NCBI RefSeq assembly: GCF_000820515.1
Contig: NZ_JXDG01000068.1
Coordinates: 62,001-126,000, forward strand
Length of the DNA: 64,000 nucleotides
Reading direction: 5' to 3'
Source of the DNA: Pseudomonas batumici
Lineage (GTDB): Bacteria > Pseudomonadota > Gammaproteobacteria > Pseudomonadales > Pseudomonadaceae
Every line of letters begins with the position of its first letter. Position 1 is the first letter of the stretch. Of the stretch, positions 51,785 to 61,227 are shown piece by piece. Under the pieces are notes generated by a model. It was not told the origin of the DNA and made no database searches. It saw only the letters and a program-made list of their open reading frames with translations. The position numbers and the translations under genes are program-made.

Positions 51785-53368
51785 TTGAGCGAACTTCTCA
51801 ACCGCCGCCTGGCTCTGCTCGGCGAGCGCGACCACCTCTCTCTGCTCGAACAGTGCCTGCACGGCATCGAGCGTGAATGCCTGCGCGTCACGGGCGTTGC
51901 CCGCCTGGCACAGACACCGCACCCCGAAGAGCTGGGCGCCGCGCTGACCAACGAGCAAATCACCACCGATTATTCCGAGTCGCTGCTGGAGTTCATCACT
52001 CCGGCCCTCGCCGACCCGGCCGACACCCTGGCCAGCCTGGACAAGATCCATCGCTTCGCCTACAGCAAGCTCGGCAACGAGTACCTGTGGAGCCCGTCGA
52101 TGCCCTGCCCGCTGCCGGAGGAAGAAGATATTCCGATCGCCTACTACGGCACCTCGAATATCGGCAAGCTCAAGTATGTGTACCGCCAGGGCCTGGCCCT
52201 GCGCTACGGCAAGACCATGCAGTGCATCGCCGGGATTCACTACAACTTTTCCCTACCGGAGAAGCTCTGGCCGCTGCTCAAGGAAGCCGAAGGCTTCAGC
52301 GGCAGCGACCGGGAATACCAGTCGCTGGCCTACATCGCCCTGATCCGCAACTTCCGCCGCTACAGCTGGCTGCTGATGTACCTGTTCGGTGCTTCGCCGG
52401 CCCTGGACGCCGGTTTCCTGCGCGGGCGCGCCCATCAGTTGGAACAGTTCGACGCCGATACGCTGTACCTGCCCTATGCCACCAGCCTGCGCATGAGCGA
52501 CCTGGGTTACCAGAGCAGTGCCCAGGCCGGCCTGACACCCTGCTATAACGACCTGAACAGCTACACCGACAGTCTGCGCAAGGCGGTGGCGACCCCTTAC
52601 GCGCCGTATGTCGAGATCGGCACCCACAAGGATGGTGAGTGGGTGCAGCTCAACACCAACATCCTGCAGATCGAAAACGAGTACTACTCCACCATTCGCC
52701 CCAAGCGCGTGACCTACACCGGCGAGCGGCCGATCCAGGCGCTGATGGCCCGTGGCGTGCAGTATGTCGAGGCGCGCTGCCTGGACATCAACCCGTTCCT
52801 GCCGACCGGCATCGATTTGACCGAGGCACGCTTCCTCGATGCGTTCCTGCTGTATTGTGCGCTGAACGACAGCCCGCTGTTCGAAAGCTACGAGTGCGGC
52901 AATGCCACCTCGAACTTCCTGACCGTGGTCAAGGAAGGTCGGCGCCCGGGCCTGCAATTGCAGCGTCAAGGCCAGGCCGTGGACATGAAGGAATGGGCCT
53001 CTGAACTGCTGGAGAAGATCGCTCCGCTGGCGGCGCTGCTAGACAGCAGCCACGGTGGCGATAGCCACAGCAAGGCCCTGGACGAGCAGTTTGCCAAGGT
53101 CCAGGACCCGTCCCTGACGCCATCGGCCCAGGTGCTGGCGAGCATGACCCAGCACAAGGAAAGCTTCGCGCAGTTCTCGATGCGCCAGAGCCTGGCCCAT
53201 GCCGAGTTCTTCCGCAGCCAGCCGTTGAGCCCGCAAGAGCAGACCGGCTTCGAGGAAGCGGCCCGTCAGTCCCTGGCGCAACAGGCTGAGCTTGAGCAGA
53301 ACGAGGTGGGGGATTTCGACGTGTTCGTCGGCTCGTACCAGGCGAGCATCCTGGCGATCAGTAACTGA
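51785..53368 (+). CDS. gshA: glutamate-cysteine ligase
   Basis: This 527-residue enzyme makes gamma-glutamylcysteine, the first step of glutathione synthesis, and belongs to the proteobacterial GshA type. Visible blocks are GIERECLRVT (near residue 30), ITTDYSESLLEFITP, the KTMQCIAGIHYNFSLP region and YYSTIRPKR. The TTG at 51785 is chosen because it opens the conserved SELLNRRLALLG with AAGGA seven bases upstream; an in-frame GTG at 51770 would add five residues but covers that ribosome site. argA follows on the opposite strand. Confidence 0.93.
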   Translation: MSELLNRRLALLGERDHLSLLEQCLHGIERECLRVTGVARLAQTPHPEELGAALTNEQITTDYSESLLEFITPALADPADTLASLDKIHRFAYSKLGNEYLWSPSMPCPLPEEEDIPIAYYGTSNIGKLKYVYRQGLALRYGKTMQCIAGIHYNFSLPEKLWPLLKEAEGFSGSDREYQSLAYIALIRNFRRYSWLLMYLFGASPALDAGFLRGRAHQLEQFDADTLYLPYATSLRMSDLGYQSSAQAGLTPCYNDLNSYTDSLRKAVATPYAPYVEIGTHKDGEWVQLNTNILQIENEYYSTIRPKRVTYTGERPIQALMARGVQYVEARCLDINPFLPTGIDLTEARFLDAFLLYCALNDSPLFESYECGNATSNFLTVVKEGRRPGLQLQRQGQAVDMKEWASELLEKIAPLAALLDSSHGGDSHSKALDEQFAKVQDPSLTPSAQVLASMTQHKESFAQFSMRQSLAHAEFFRSQPLSPQEQTGFEEAARQSLAQQAELEQNEVGDFDVFVGSYQASILAISN

Positions 53369-53420
53369 GGTTCGGCTTACCGGCGAAAGCGCCCGAAAGA
53401 CCTACGCAAGGTTCAAGGGC

Positions 53421-53447
53421 CTCATCGCCAGCAAGCCGGCTCCTACA
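53421..53447 (-). repeat. single REP arm downstream of gshA
   Basis: One arm, CATCGCCAGCAAGCCGGCTC plus CTACA, of the same family as the REPINs. Confidence 0.8.
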
Positions 53448-53488
53448 AGGTCCGGGCACGCCGATGTTCTCGCAGTGAAATACAGACC

Positions 53489-53573
53489 TGTAGGAGCGCC
53501 GGTCGACGCTCGATTGCCGGCGATGGCGTCCGAGAGCCCTATGCAAGGCTCAACGGCAAGCCAACCCCCACAG
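53489..53573. repeat. degraded REPIN between gshA and argA
   Basis: The left arm begins TGTAGGAGCGCCGGTCGACG, interrupted relative to other copies, then ATTGCCGGCGATGGCG. The right arm is decayed to GGCAAGCCAACCCCCACA. The overall 85-base layout still matches the intact REPINs. Confidence 0.65.
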
Positions 53574-53574
53574 G

Positions 53575-54873
53575 CTAAAGGGCTTTTTCGAAGATCTTCG
53601 AATTCCGCTGGTAGTTGTACAGCGAAGCCCGCGCGCTCGGCAGCCGATCCACGCTGCTCGGCTCGAAACCGCGCTCGCGGAACCAGTGCGCGGTGCGGGT
53701 CGTCAGCACAAACAAGGTTTTCAGGCCCTGCGCCCGTGCCCGCGCCTCGATCCGCTCCAGCAGTTCATCGCCGCGACCGCCATGGCGATACTCCGGGTTC
53801 ACCGCCAGGCACGCCAACTCCCCCGCCTGCGAATCGGCGATCTGGTACAGCGCCGCACAGGCGATGATCATGCCTTCGCGCTCCACCACGCTGAACTGCT
53901 CGATCTCGCGCTCCAGCACTTCCCGCGAACGCCGCACCAGGATGCCCTGCTCTTCCAGCGGACTGATCAGGTCGAGCAAACCGCCGACATCCTCGATGGC
54001 CGCCTCGCGTACCAGTTCGAACTGCTCCTGGGCCACCAGCGTACCGCCGCCGTCACGGGTAAACAGCTCGGTCAACAGCGCGCCATCCTCGGCATAGCTG
54101 ACGATATGGCTGCGCGCCACGCCACCCCGGCAGGCCTGAGCCGCCGCGTCCAGCAACTCGCCCTGGTAATCGTTGCCCAGGCGCAGCAGATGCGCCGGTA
54201 CCTGCTGTGGACGCAGCTCACGGACCAGCTTGCCATTTTCATCGATCAGGCCGTGATCGGCGCCGAACAGCAGGAGTTTTTCCGCCTCCAGGTCGATGGC
54301 GGCACGGGTCGCCACGTCTTCGCAGGCCAGGTTGAAGATTTCCCCGGTAGGCGAATAGCCCAGCGGCGACAGCAAGACGATGGAGCGCTCGTCCAGCAGG
54401 CGGTTGATGCCCTTGCGGTCGACCCGGCGCACTTCGCCGGTGTGGTGATAATCGACACCTTCCAGCACACCGATCGGCCGCGCCGTCACCAGGTTGCCGC
54501 CGGCGACCCGCAACCGCGAGCCCTGCATCGGCGAGGCGGCCATGTCCATGGACAGGCGCGCCTCGATGGCGATCCGCAGTTGGCCCACGGCATCGATCAC
54601 ACACTCCAGGGTGGCCGCATCGGTAATCCGCATGCCGCGGTGGTAATGCGGCGTCAGCCCGCGCGCCGCCAGGCGGCTTTCGATCTGCGGACGCGAGCCG
54701 TGCACCAGCACCAGCCGCACCCCCAGGCTGTGGAGCAGCACCAGGTCGTGGACGATATTGCCGAAGTTGGGGTGCTCGACGCCGTCACCGGGCAGCATGA
54801 CCACAAAGGTGCAGTCCCGGTGGGCATTGATATAGGGAGACGCATGGCGAAGCCAATTCACGTAGTCGGGCAT
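53575..54873 (-). CDS. argA: N-acetylglutamate synthase
   Basis: This 432-residue enzyme makes N-acetylglutamate, the entry step of arginine synthesis. The N-terminal half is an amino-acid-kinase-like domain (FVVMLPGDGVEHPNFGNIVHDLVLLHSLG near residue 25, and LVLVHGSRPQIESRL), which binds arginine as inhibitor. The C-terminal part (about 290-432) is a GNAT domain with the acetyl-CoA loop NPEYRHGGRGDELLERIE. The ATG at 54873 (MPDYVNWLRHASPYINAH) is the conserved start. argE follows the same direction upstream, as in PAO1. Confidence 0.96.
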   Translation of the reverse strand: MPDYVNWLRHASPYINAHRDCTFVVMLPGDGVEHPNFGNIVHDLVLLHSLGVRLVLVHGSRPQIESRLAARGLTPHYHRGMRITDAATLECVIDAVGQLRIAIEARLSMDMAASPMQGSRLRVAGGNLVTARPIGVLEGVDYHHTGEVRRVDRKGINRLLDERSIVLLSPLGYSPTGEIFNLACEDVATRAAIDLEAEKLLLFGADHGLIDENGKLVRELRPQQVPAHLLRLGNDYQGELLDAAAQACRGGVARSHIVSYAEDGALLTELFTRDGGGTLVAQEQFELVREAAIEDVGGLLDLISPLEEQGILVRRSREVLEREIEQFSVVEREGMIIACAALYQIADSQAGELACLAVNPEYRHGGRGDELLERIEARARAQGLKTLFVLTTRTAHWFRERGFEPSSVDRLPSARASLYNYQRNSKIFEKAL

Positions 54874-55031
54874 AACACCTGAACCTGTATAAAAAACAGC
54901 CAATAGAAAATAGATGCAACGTCAAGACGCACAACGGGCTGTTGGTTATCGTCGGAACAGGCTTGGCGACACGCGCGCTCTCCTTGGTATCCAGGAAAAA
55001 GGTGGCTCGAAAACAGTCAGCAACCGCGCAT

Positions 55032-56192
55032 TTAACGCAAGGTTGCAGCCGGGCTCAAGCAGTAATGTTGAATCAATTCACGCAGTAGATGCACGGTAGG
55101 CTGTAAACGTGACATTTCGAGGTATTCCCCCGGCTGATGGGCACAGGCGATGTCGCCGGGTCCCAGGACCAGGGTTTCGCAGCCAAGGCGCTGAAGATAA
55201 GGCGCTTCGGTGCCAAATGCCACTGCCTCGGCGCGATGGCCGGTGAGCTTCTCGGCGATACGCACCAGTTCGGCGTCCTCGGCCTGTTCGAACGGCGGTA
55301 CTTCGGGAAACAGCGGCGCGTAGTCGATCTTGACCTGGTGCAGCTGCGCCAGGGGTTCGAGCTTGGCGCGGATCGCCGCCCGCAGGACGTTCGGGTCCAT
55401 GCCCGGCAAGGGCCGCAGGTCGAACTCCAGGGAGCACTGGCCACAGATGCGGTTGGGGTTGTCGCCGCCGTGAATGCAGCCGAAGTTCAGGGTCGGCTGG
55501 GGCACGCTGAACTGCGGATTGTTGTATTCGCGCTGCCATTGCCAGCGCAGGCCCTTGAGCTCGCCGATGGCATCGTGCATGGCCTCGAGGGCGCTATGGC
55601 CCAGGCTCGGGTCCGAGGAGTGGCCGCTGCGGCCGAGAATCTCGATACGCTCCATCATCACGCCCTTGTGCAGGCGGATCGGCCGCAGGCCAGTGGGCTC
55701 GCCGATCACCGCGGCGCGGCCCAGCGGACGACCGGCGGCGGCCAGGGCCCGGGCGCCGGACATGGAGCTTTCTTCGTCGCAGGTGGCCAGGATCAGCAGC
55801 GGCTGCTTGAACGGTTGGTCGAGCAATGGCTTCACGGCTTCGATGGCCAGGGCGAAAAACCCCTTCATGTCGCAACTGCCCAGGCCGACCCAGCGGCCAT
55901 CGACTTCGGTCAGTTTCAGCGGGTCGGTCTGCCACAGCGCAGCATCGAACGGCACGGTGTCACTGTGCCCGGCCAGCACCAGCCCACCAGGGCCGCTGCC
56001 GAAGCTGGCGAGCAGGTTGAACTTGCCGGGACTGACCAGTTGGATATCGCAGGTGAAGCCCAGGTCGGTCAGCCAGGTGGCCAGCAGGTCGATCACCGGA
56101 CGGTTGGACTGATCAAGGCTCGGCTGGGTACAGCTGACCGACGGCGCGGCAATCAGCGCAGCGAATTGATCTTTCATCGACGGCAAAGGCAT
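55032..56192 (-). CDS. argE: acetylornithine deacetylase
   Basis: This 386-residue M20-family metallohydrolase removes the acetyl group from N2-acetylornithine. Metal ligands are His in LVLAGHSDTVPF (near residue 76), Asp in GLGSCDMKGF, the Glu pair in ATCDEESSMSG and His near the C-terminus in ACAHQPGEYL. The dimerisation domain spans about 180-290. Pseudomonads usually recycle the acetyl group through ArgJ, so this enzyme may act as an alternative or on related substrates. It is divergent from the CYTH/CHAD gene. Confidence 0.93.
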   Translation of the reverse strand: MPLPSMKDQFAALIAAPSVSCTQPSLDQSNRPVIDLLATWLTDLGFTCDIQLVSPGKFNLLASFGSGPGGLVLAGHSDTVPFDAALWQTDPLKLTEVDGRWVGLGSCDMKGFFALAIEAVKPLLDQPFKQPLLILATCDEESSMSGARALAAAGRPLGRAAVIGEPTGLRPIRLHKGVMMERIEILGRSGHSSDPSLGHSALEAMHDAIGELKGLRWQWQREYNNPQFSVPQPTLNFGCIHGGDNPNRICGQCSLEFDLRPLPGMDPNVLRAAIRAKLEPLAQLHQVKIDYAPLFPEVPPFEQAEDAELVRIAEKLTGHRAEAVAFGTEAPYLQRLGCETLVLGPGDIACAHQPGEYLEMSRLQPTVHLLRELIQHYCLSPAATLR

Positions 56193-56351
56193 TGCGCTGA
56201 CTCCCGAACTCCAAGGCGAAGCTCATCATAGAGCCATCCGGCGACTGGAATAAACCGTCGCGACGCGTGCCGCCCGCTTGTCCTGTACACTGCACGGCCT
56301 TGGCAGCCCCCTTCTCCCCCGGCTGCGCTACCGATCCTGGATTTTCCGGCC

Positions 56352-57719
56352 ATGCAGAAAGAAACCGAAATCAAACTCCGCGTCAGCCGCGAAACCCTCG
56401 CCGCCCTGCGCGAGCACCCGCTGCTGAAGAAACGCAACAAAAGTGGCTGGGAACGTCGCGAGCTGATGAATCAGTATTTCGACACCCCCGAGCGCGACCT
56501 GGCCAAGGCCAAGGTCGCCCTGCGCCTGCGCCGCGACGGCGAAGAAGTGATCCAGACCCTCAAGACCCGTGGCCAGAGCGTTGCCGGCCTGTCGGAACGC
56601 AACGAGTACGACTGGCACCTGCCCAAGGCCAAGCTGGATGTGAAGAAACTCGACGGCGAGTGCTGGCCCGAGGCGTTGAGCGAGCTGGACAAGAAAACCC
56701 TGAAGCCGATCTTCACCACCGATTTCGTCCGCGAACGCGCCGAAATCGCCTGGGGTCGCGGCAAGGCCAAGGTGGTGGTCGAGGCCGCGCTGGACCTGGG
56801 CTTTGTCATCGTCGGCAAACAGAAGGAAGAAATCTGCGAACTGGAGCTGGAATTGCGCGAAGGCGAGCCGGCGGCGCTGCTGGAACTGGCCGCCGAGCTG
56901 GCCGAGAAGCTGGCGCTGATGCCTTGCGATATCAGCAAGGCCGAGCGCGGGTATCGCCTGTTTGACGCCAACAGCTATTCGCTGAGCCTGCCGGCCCCGC
57001 AACTGACCGCTGAAATGCCGGTGGACGACGCGTTCGCCGCGCTGGCCTGGCACCTGCTCGGCAGCAGCCAGCGACTGGCCGAACAATACCGTTTCAACGG
57101 GCACTGGCGCCTGTTGCAGGACTGGGTCCAGCAGTTGATCGAACTGCGGGCGTTGGTCGGCAGCCTGGGCCAGGCGGCCCCTCGGCAATCCACCAGCGAA
57201 CTGCGCAGCGCCCTGGATGCATTGCTGGAAGACTGGCGTCCGCTGGTCAACGCCGGCCTGGAAGACGAAGACGTGCGCAAGGCCGCGCCGGAGCAGTTCC
57301 TGGAGGAGCTGGAAGATGTGCGTTGGGGTCTGTTCTCGCTGAACACCTCGCGCTGGTTGCTGGCCCGTAGCTGGACGGCCGAGCGGACCACTCGCGGCCA
57401 GCGCCAGGGCGCGGCGCAGTTGCAGAGCTGGCTGCCACGGCTGCTGGCCGAGGAAGCCACGTCGTTGCAACTGGGACGCTACCAGCAGCAACCGGAAGAC
57501 CTGGCCGAACAATTGCCACGGATCGAGCGGATCCAGGCCTGGCTGCACCTGGCCCGTGGCGTGCTGGAGCTGCCGGAACTGGATCGTCTGTTTGGCGAAA
57601 TGAACAAGCTGGCGCAACTGGCCGAGACGGACATCAGCGACGAAGTGCTGGAGGCGCGGGTGCAACAGGCGCTGACGGTGTTCCAGAGCCGTGCCTGGAA
57701 AACCTTGTTGCGTCTGTAA
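56352..57719 (+). CDS. CYTH/CHAD domain inorganic triphosphatase (YgiF-like)
   Basis: This 455-residue protein has an N-terminal CYTH domain with the signature ETEIK (ExExK) at residues 4-8 and alternating charged strands such as KVALRLRRDGEEVIQTLK. From about residue 220 a helical CHAD domain begins (AFAALAWHLLGSSQRLAEQYRF), with conserved basic positions. E. coli YgiF of this layout hydrolyses inorganic tripolyphosphate; CHAD domains bind polyphosphate. The same activity is likely but not shown. It is divergent from argE and lies upstream of the cellulose operon. Confidence 0.9.
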   Translation: MQKETEIKLRVSRETLAALREHPLLKKRNKSGWERRELMNQYFDTPERDLAKAKVALRLRRDGEEVIQTLKTRGQSVAGLSERNEYDWHLPKAKLDVKKLDGECWPEALSELDKKTLKPIFTTDFVRERAEIAWGRGKAKVVVEAALDLGFVIVGKQKEEICELELELREGEPAALLELAAELAEKLALMPCDISKAERGYRLFDANSYSLSLPAPQLTAEMPVDDAFAALAWHLLGSSQRLAEQYRFNGHWRLLQDWVQQLIELRALVGSLGQAAPRQSTSELRSALDALLEDWRPLVNAGLEDEDVRKAAPEQFLEELEDVRWGLFSLNTSRWLLARSWTAERTTRGQRQGAAQLQSWLPRLLAEEATSLQLGRYQQQPEDLAEQLPRIERIQAWLHLARGVLELPELDRLFGEMNKLAQLAETDISDEVLEARVQQALTVFQSRAWKTLLRL

Positions 57720-57769
57720 ACAACGCCGAAAATTTCTTGCATCGGTAAATCTGGTCTACATTTGAACCT

Positions 57770-57820
57770 GATAGAACGATAAAGCACTCAGGATTAACCC
57801 TAAGTGCTTTCAGTTCTATC
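57770..57820 (+). promoter_or_regulatory. long imperfect dyad upstream of the bcs operon
   Basis: Outer arms GATAGAAC (57770-57777) and GTTCTATC (57813-57820) and inner arms AAAGCACTCAGG and CCTAAGTGCTTT (one mismatch) form a 51-base hairpin with an ATTAAC loop. No T-run follows. It lies between the CYTH/CHAD gene and bcsQ and may be a leader structure, a weak terminator or a protein site. Confidence 0.65.
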
Positions 57821-57940
57821 GCAAGACATTCAGGCGACACCTTTAAGAACACCATCGTTTGTCTCACCGTCCGGTGGGCCTGCAGCACGACGGCATTGTG
57901 TGATTAGCCGTATCTGTCCCCTTTCAAGATTTTTCTTCGA

Positions 57941-59029
57941 ATGGTACGGATGGACGCTGTCATGCAGCCTTCAGATGACGATGATGTTGATAACCTGATG
58001 CGCAAGTTCGGGGCCAGGGCCGATCGCTATCGAGAAATCGAGGTGGCCCGGGTCTTCAGCGAAACGCCCGCGCCCGCCCCCGCGATTCCCCAGCCTCCAG
58101 CGCCCACGTCTGTCGAACCGGCCTCGCCGCCCCTCGTCCCGGGTGATACCGGCGCGCCTGAAAAAGCCGCCGCCCCGTCCTTGCGCACGCTGCTCCACGA
58201 CCTCGCCCGGGAGCGCCAGGCGCAGGCGGCGCAGCACCTACAGCCGACTCCCGCGCCCCAGGTCACGGCGCAGATCATCGCGATCGTCTCGACCCGTGGC
58301 GGTGTCGGCCGCAGCACACTGGCCAGCCTGCTGGCGATTCTGCTCAACAGCGCCGACACGCGGGCCATGGTCCTGGAACTCGACCCACAGAATGCGCAAT
58401 ACCAGCACCTGGGGACCCACCCGCAAGTAGCGGGTATCTGCCAGGCCAGCCTGGACAGGCGCAGCTGGCGCGATCTCGTGCAAACCGGCTACGCCAACAC
58501 CCGGCTGCTGGCCTTCGGCGAGAGCGAGCCAAGGCAGTTGCACGCCTTCGAACACCAACTCGAAGGCAACCCGCACTGGCTCGCCCAACACCTCGGCGAA
58601 CTGGCGCTGGGCGAACACGACACACTGATCATCGACACCCCCGCCGGCAGCAATGTCTATCAGGAACAGGCGCTGCGCATGGCGAATCTGATTGTCGCCG
58701 TGGTTCGACCCGACGCCGCCTCCCACGCCGCCCTGGAGCGCCTGATCGCCTCGCTCGAGCCCCATCTGAACAGGGAAAAGCCGGCGGCCTGCTGGTTCGT
58801 GATCAACGGCGTGGACACCGCCCATGCCTTGTCCGTGGACATCACGCAGATCCTTGAGAACCAACTGAAAACGCAATTGCTCGGCACCGTCATCTGGGAC
58901 GAGACGATCGCCGCGGCGCTGGCCTATGAATGCAATCCGTTCGAGCAGTCCGCCGATTCCCCTGGCTGCCAGGACATCCTGGCCATCGCCGACAAACTCT
59001 ACGATCAGTTGGAGTCACCGCTAGCATGA
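57941..59029 (+). CDS. bcsQ: cellulose biosynthesis protein BcsQ (MinD-like) with BcsP/BcsR-like N-terminus
   Basis: This protein of about 362 residues combines a short N-terminal block DDVDNLMRKFGARADRYREI, resembling BcsP/BcsR-type segments, with a Pro-rich linker and a MinD-like ATPase from about residue 105. The deviant Walker A reads STRGGVGRSTLASLL, with Arg at both usual Lys positions; BcsQ relatives also vary here. LIIDTPAGSN is the Walker B/switch region. BcsQ helps to place or activate the cellulose machine at the pole. Starts at 57941, 57950 and 57962 are possible. Its stop overlaps the bcsA start (ATGA). Confidence 0.88.
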   Translation: MVRMDAVMQPSDDDDVDNLMRKFGARADRYREIEVARVFSETPAPAPAIPQPPAPTSVEPASPPLVPGDTGAPEKAAAPSLRTLLHDLARERQAQAAQHLQPTPAPQVTAQIIAIVSTRGGVGRSTLASLLAILLNSADTRAMVLELDPQNAQYQHLGTHPQVAGICQASLDRRSWRDLVQTGYANTRLLAFGESEPRQLHAFEHQLEGNPHWLAQHLGELALGEHDTLIIDTPAGSNVYQEQALRMANLIVAVVRPDAASHAALERLIASLEPHLNREKPAACWFVINGVDTAHALSVDITQILENQLKTQLLGTVIWDETIAAALAYECNPFEQSADSPGCQDILAIADKLYDQLESPLA

Positions 59030-61227
59030 CCTTCGAACGCCGCGTCGAGCGCCTGCTCGGCACCTCCCTGAGACGTGCCCGCCAATGGTCCCGGCCACTG
59101 CGCCTGGGCCTCATCCTGTGTGCCGCGCTGCTCTGCGCGGTGGTGCTGGCGGGGGTCATCAGCGCTCCCGCGAGCCTGCTCCACCAGGCCCTGTTCGGCC
59201 TGGCCTGCGTGATCGCGGTGCTGGTCTTGCGGCGCCTGGAGGGTCGCTTGCCGATCATCGCGATGATCAGCCTGTCGCTGATCGCCTCGCTGCGCTACAT
59301 GTACTGGCGCCTGACCGAGACACTGGAACTGGAGAACCTGCACGACACCCTGTTCGGCTACACCCTGGTGCTGGCCGAACTCTATGCCCTGGTGGTGCTG
59401 GTGTTCGGTTACGTGCAGACCGCCTGGCCGCTCAAGCGGCGGCCGATCCTGCTCAGCGAAGATCCGGGACAATGGCCCAGCGTCGATGTGTTCATCACCA
59501 CCGTCAACGAGTCGCTGGAGATCGTCAAGATCACCGTGTTCGCCGCGCAGGGGATGGACTGGCCGCAAGACAAGCTCAAGGTCCATGTGCTGGATGACGG
59601 GCACAGGGAAGAGTTCCGACTGTTCTGCGAGAGCGTCGGCGCCCACTACCTGACCCGCGACAACAACCTGCATGCCAAGGCCGGCAATTTCAACGCCGCG
59701 CTCAAGGTCACCCACGGCGAATACATTGCCGCCTTCGACGCCGACCACGTGCCCTCGCGCTCCTTCCTGCAAATCAGCATGGGCTGGTTTCTCAAGGACC
59801 CCAAGCTGGCGATGCTGCAAACCCCGCACGTGTTCTTTTCCCCGGATCCCTTCGAGAAAAACCTCAAGACCCAGCAGGCGGTTCCCAACGAAGGCGAGCT
59901 GTTCTACGGGCTGGTGCAGGACGGCAATGACCTGTGGAACGCCGCCATGTTCTGCGGCTCCTGCGCCTTGATGCGCCGGGTGGCGCTGGAAGCCATCGGC
60001 GGGATGGACGAAACCACCCTCACCGAAGACGCCCACACCTCGCTGAGCCTCAACCGCGCCGGCTACAACACCGCCTACCTGGCCCTGCCGCAAGCCGCCG
60101 GCATGGCCACGGAAAACCTCTCGCGGCACATCAACCAGCGCGTGCGCTGGGCCCGCGGCATGACGCAGATCTTCCGCACCGACAACCCCATGCTCGGGCG
60201 CGGCCTGACCCTGGGCCAGCGCATCTGCTACAGCAACGCCATGCTGCACTTCTTCTACGGTTTCCCGCGCCTGGTGTTTCTCACCGCGCCCCTGGCCTAC
60301 CTGGTGTTCGGCGCACAGATCTTCCACGCCGCGCCCCTGATGGTGGCCGCCTATGCGGCGCCGCACCTGCTGCTGGCCAACCTGACCAACTCGCGCATCC
60401 AGGGACGCTTCCGCCATTCGTACTGGAACGAGGTCTACGAAACGGTACTGGCCTGGTACATCCTGACGCCGGTACTGATGGGCCTGCTCAGGCCCAAGTC
60501 CGGGCACTTCAACGTCACGGACAAGGGCGGCGACCTGCACCTGGGGTTCTTCGACTGGAAGATGGCCCGTCCCTACATCGTGCTGCTGGTCTTGAACATC
60601 GCCGCGGTGGTGTATGGGGTCTACGACTATCTCGGGGCCGATGTCACCACCGATGAAACGGTGCTGCTCAACCAGGTCTGGGCCATCTACAACGCCATCA
60701 TGTGCGCCGCCGCCCTCGCGGTCGCCAGCGAAAGCCGCCAGGTGCGGGCCGAACCCAGGGTCGACGCGCAGCTACCGGTTGGCCTGCAACTGGCCGATGG
60801 CACGCAGTATCGCAGCGTCACCCAGGACTTCTCCCCGCGCGGCCTTGGCCTGAAGCTTGCGCAAGACCAATCGATTCCCCTGGGAACCCGCCTGCGGGTC
60901 TCGCTGTTCCGTCACCAACACCCGTATGACTTCGACGGCAGCGTGGTCTTCAGTCGCGCCAACACGGTCGGCATCCGCTTCGACCCGCTGACCTTGAGCC
61001 AGCAAAGCGACCTGGTCCACCTGACCTTCTCGCGCGCCGACACCTGGGCCAGGAACTGGGGCAACGGCACCCCCGACTCGCCCCTCATGGCCCTGCGCGA
61101 GATCAGCGTCATCGGCCTGCATGGCATTGCCGAGTTGCTCAAGGCAACCCTCAGATTACCCGGCCAGGCGCTCGAACGGCGGCGCGCCGGCTCCTCTCCC
61201 TCAGCACCTGCCCTGGACACGCCATGA
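59026..61227 (+). CDS. bcsA: cellulose synthase catalytic subunit
   Basis: This 733-residue inner-membrane family-2 glycosyltransferase polymerises glucose from UDP-glucose and moves the chain through its own channel. Catalytic motifs are VDVFITTVNE, LDDGHREEF, the DxD of FDADHVPSRSFL, the TED in TTLTEDAHTSL and QRVRW in HINQRVRWARGM. The gating-loop block FNVTDKGG follows. A C-terminal PilZ domain with R-x3-R (RAEPR) and DFSPRGLG binds c-di-GMP in relatives. Start ATG overlaps the bcsQ stop; its stop overlaps the bcsB start, both as ATGA. Confidence 0.97.
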   Translation: MTFERRVERLLGTSLRRARQWSRPLRLGLILCAALLCAVVLAGVISAPASLLHQALFGLACVIAVLVLRRLEGRLPIIAMISLSLIASLRYMYWRLTETLELENLHDTLFGYTLVLAELYALVVLVFGYVQTAWPLKRRPILLSEDPGQWPSVDVFITTVNESLEIVKITVFAAQGMDWPQDKLKVHVLDDGHREEFRLFCESVGAHYLTRDNNLHAKAGNFNAALKVTHGEYIAAFDADHVPSRSFLQISMGWFLKDPKLAMLQTPHVFFSPDPFEKNLKTQQAVPNEGELFYGLVQDGNDLWNAAMFCGSCALMRRVALEAIGGMDETTLTEDAHTSLSLNRAGYNTAYLALPQAAGMATENLSRHINQRVRWARGMTQIFRTDNPMLGRGLTLGQRICYSNAMLHFFYGFPRLVFLTAPLAYLVFGAQIFHAAPLMVAAYAAPHLLLANLTNSRIQGRFRHSYWNEVYETVLAWYILTPVLMGLLRPKSGHFNVTDKGGDLHLGFFDWKMARPYIVLLVLNIAAVVYGVYDYLGADVTTDETVLLNQVWAIYNAIMCAAALAVASESRQVRAEPRVDAQLPVGLQLADGTQYRSVTQDFSPRGLGLKLAQDQSIPLGTRLRVSLFRHQHPYDFDGSVVFSRANTVGIRFDPLTLSQQSDLVHLTFSRADTWARNWGNGTPDSPLMALREISVIGLHGIAELLKATLRLPGQALERRRAGSSPSAPALDTP

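Noticed and set aside
59005..60540. 511-codon frame antisense to bcsA
   Set aside because: A shadow of a highly conserved glycosyltransferase gene.
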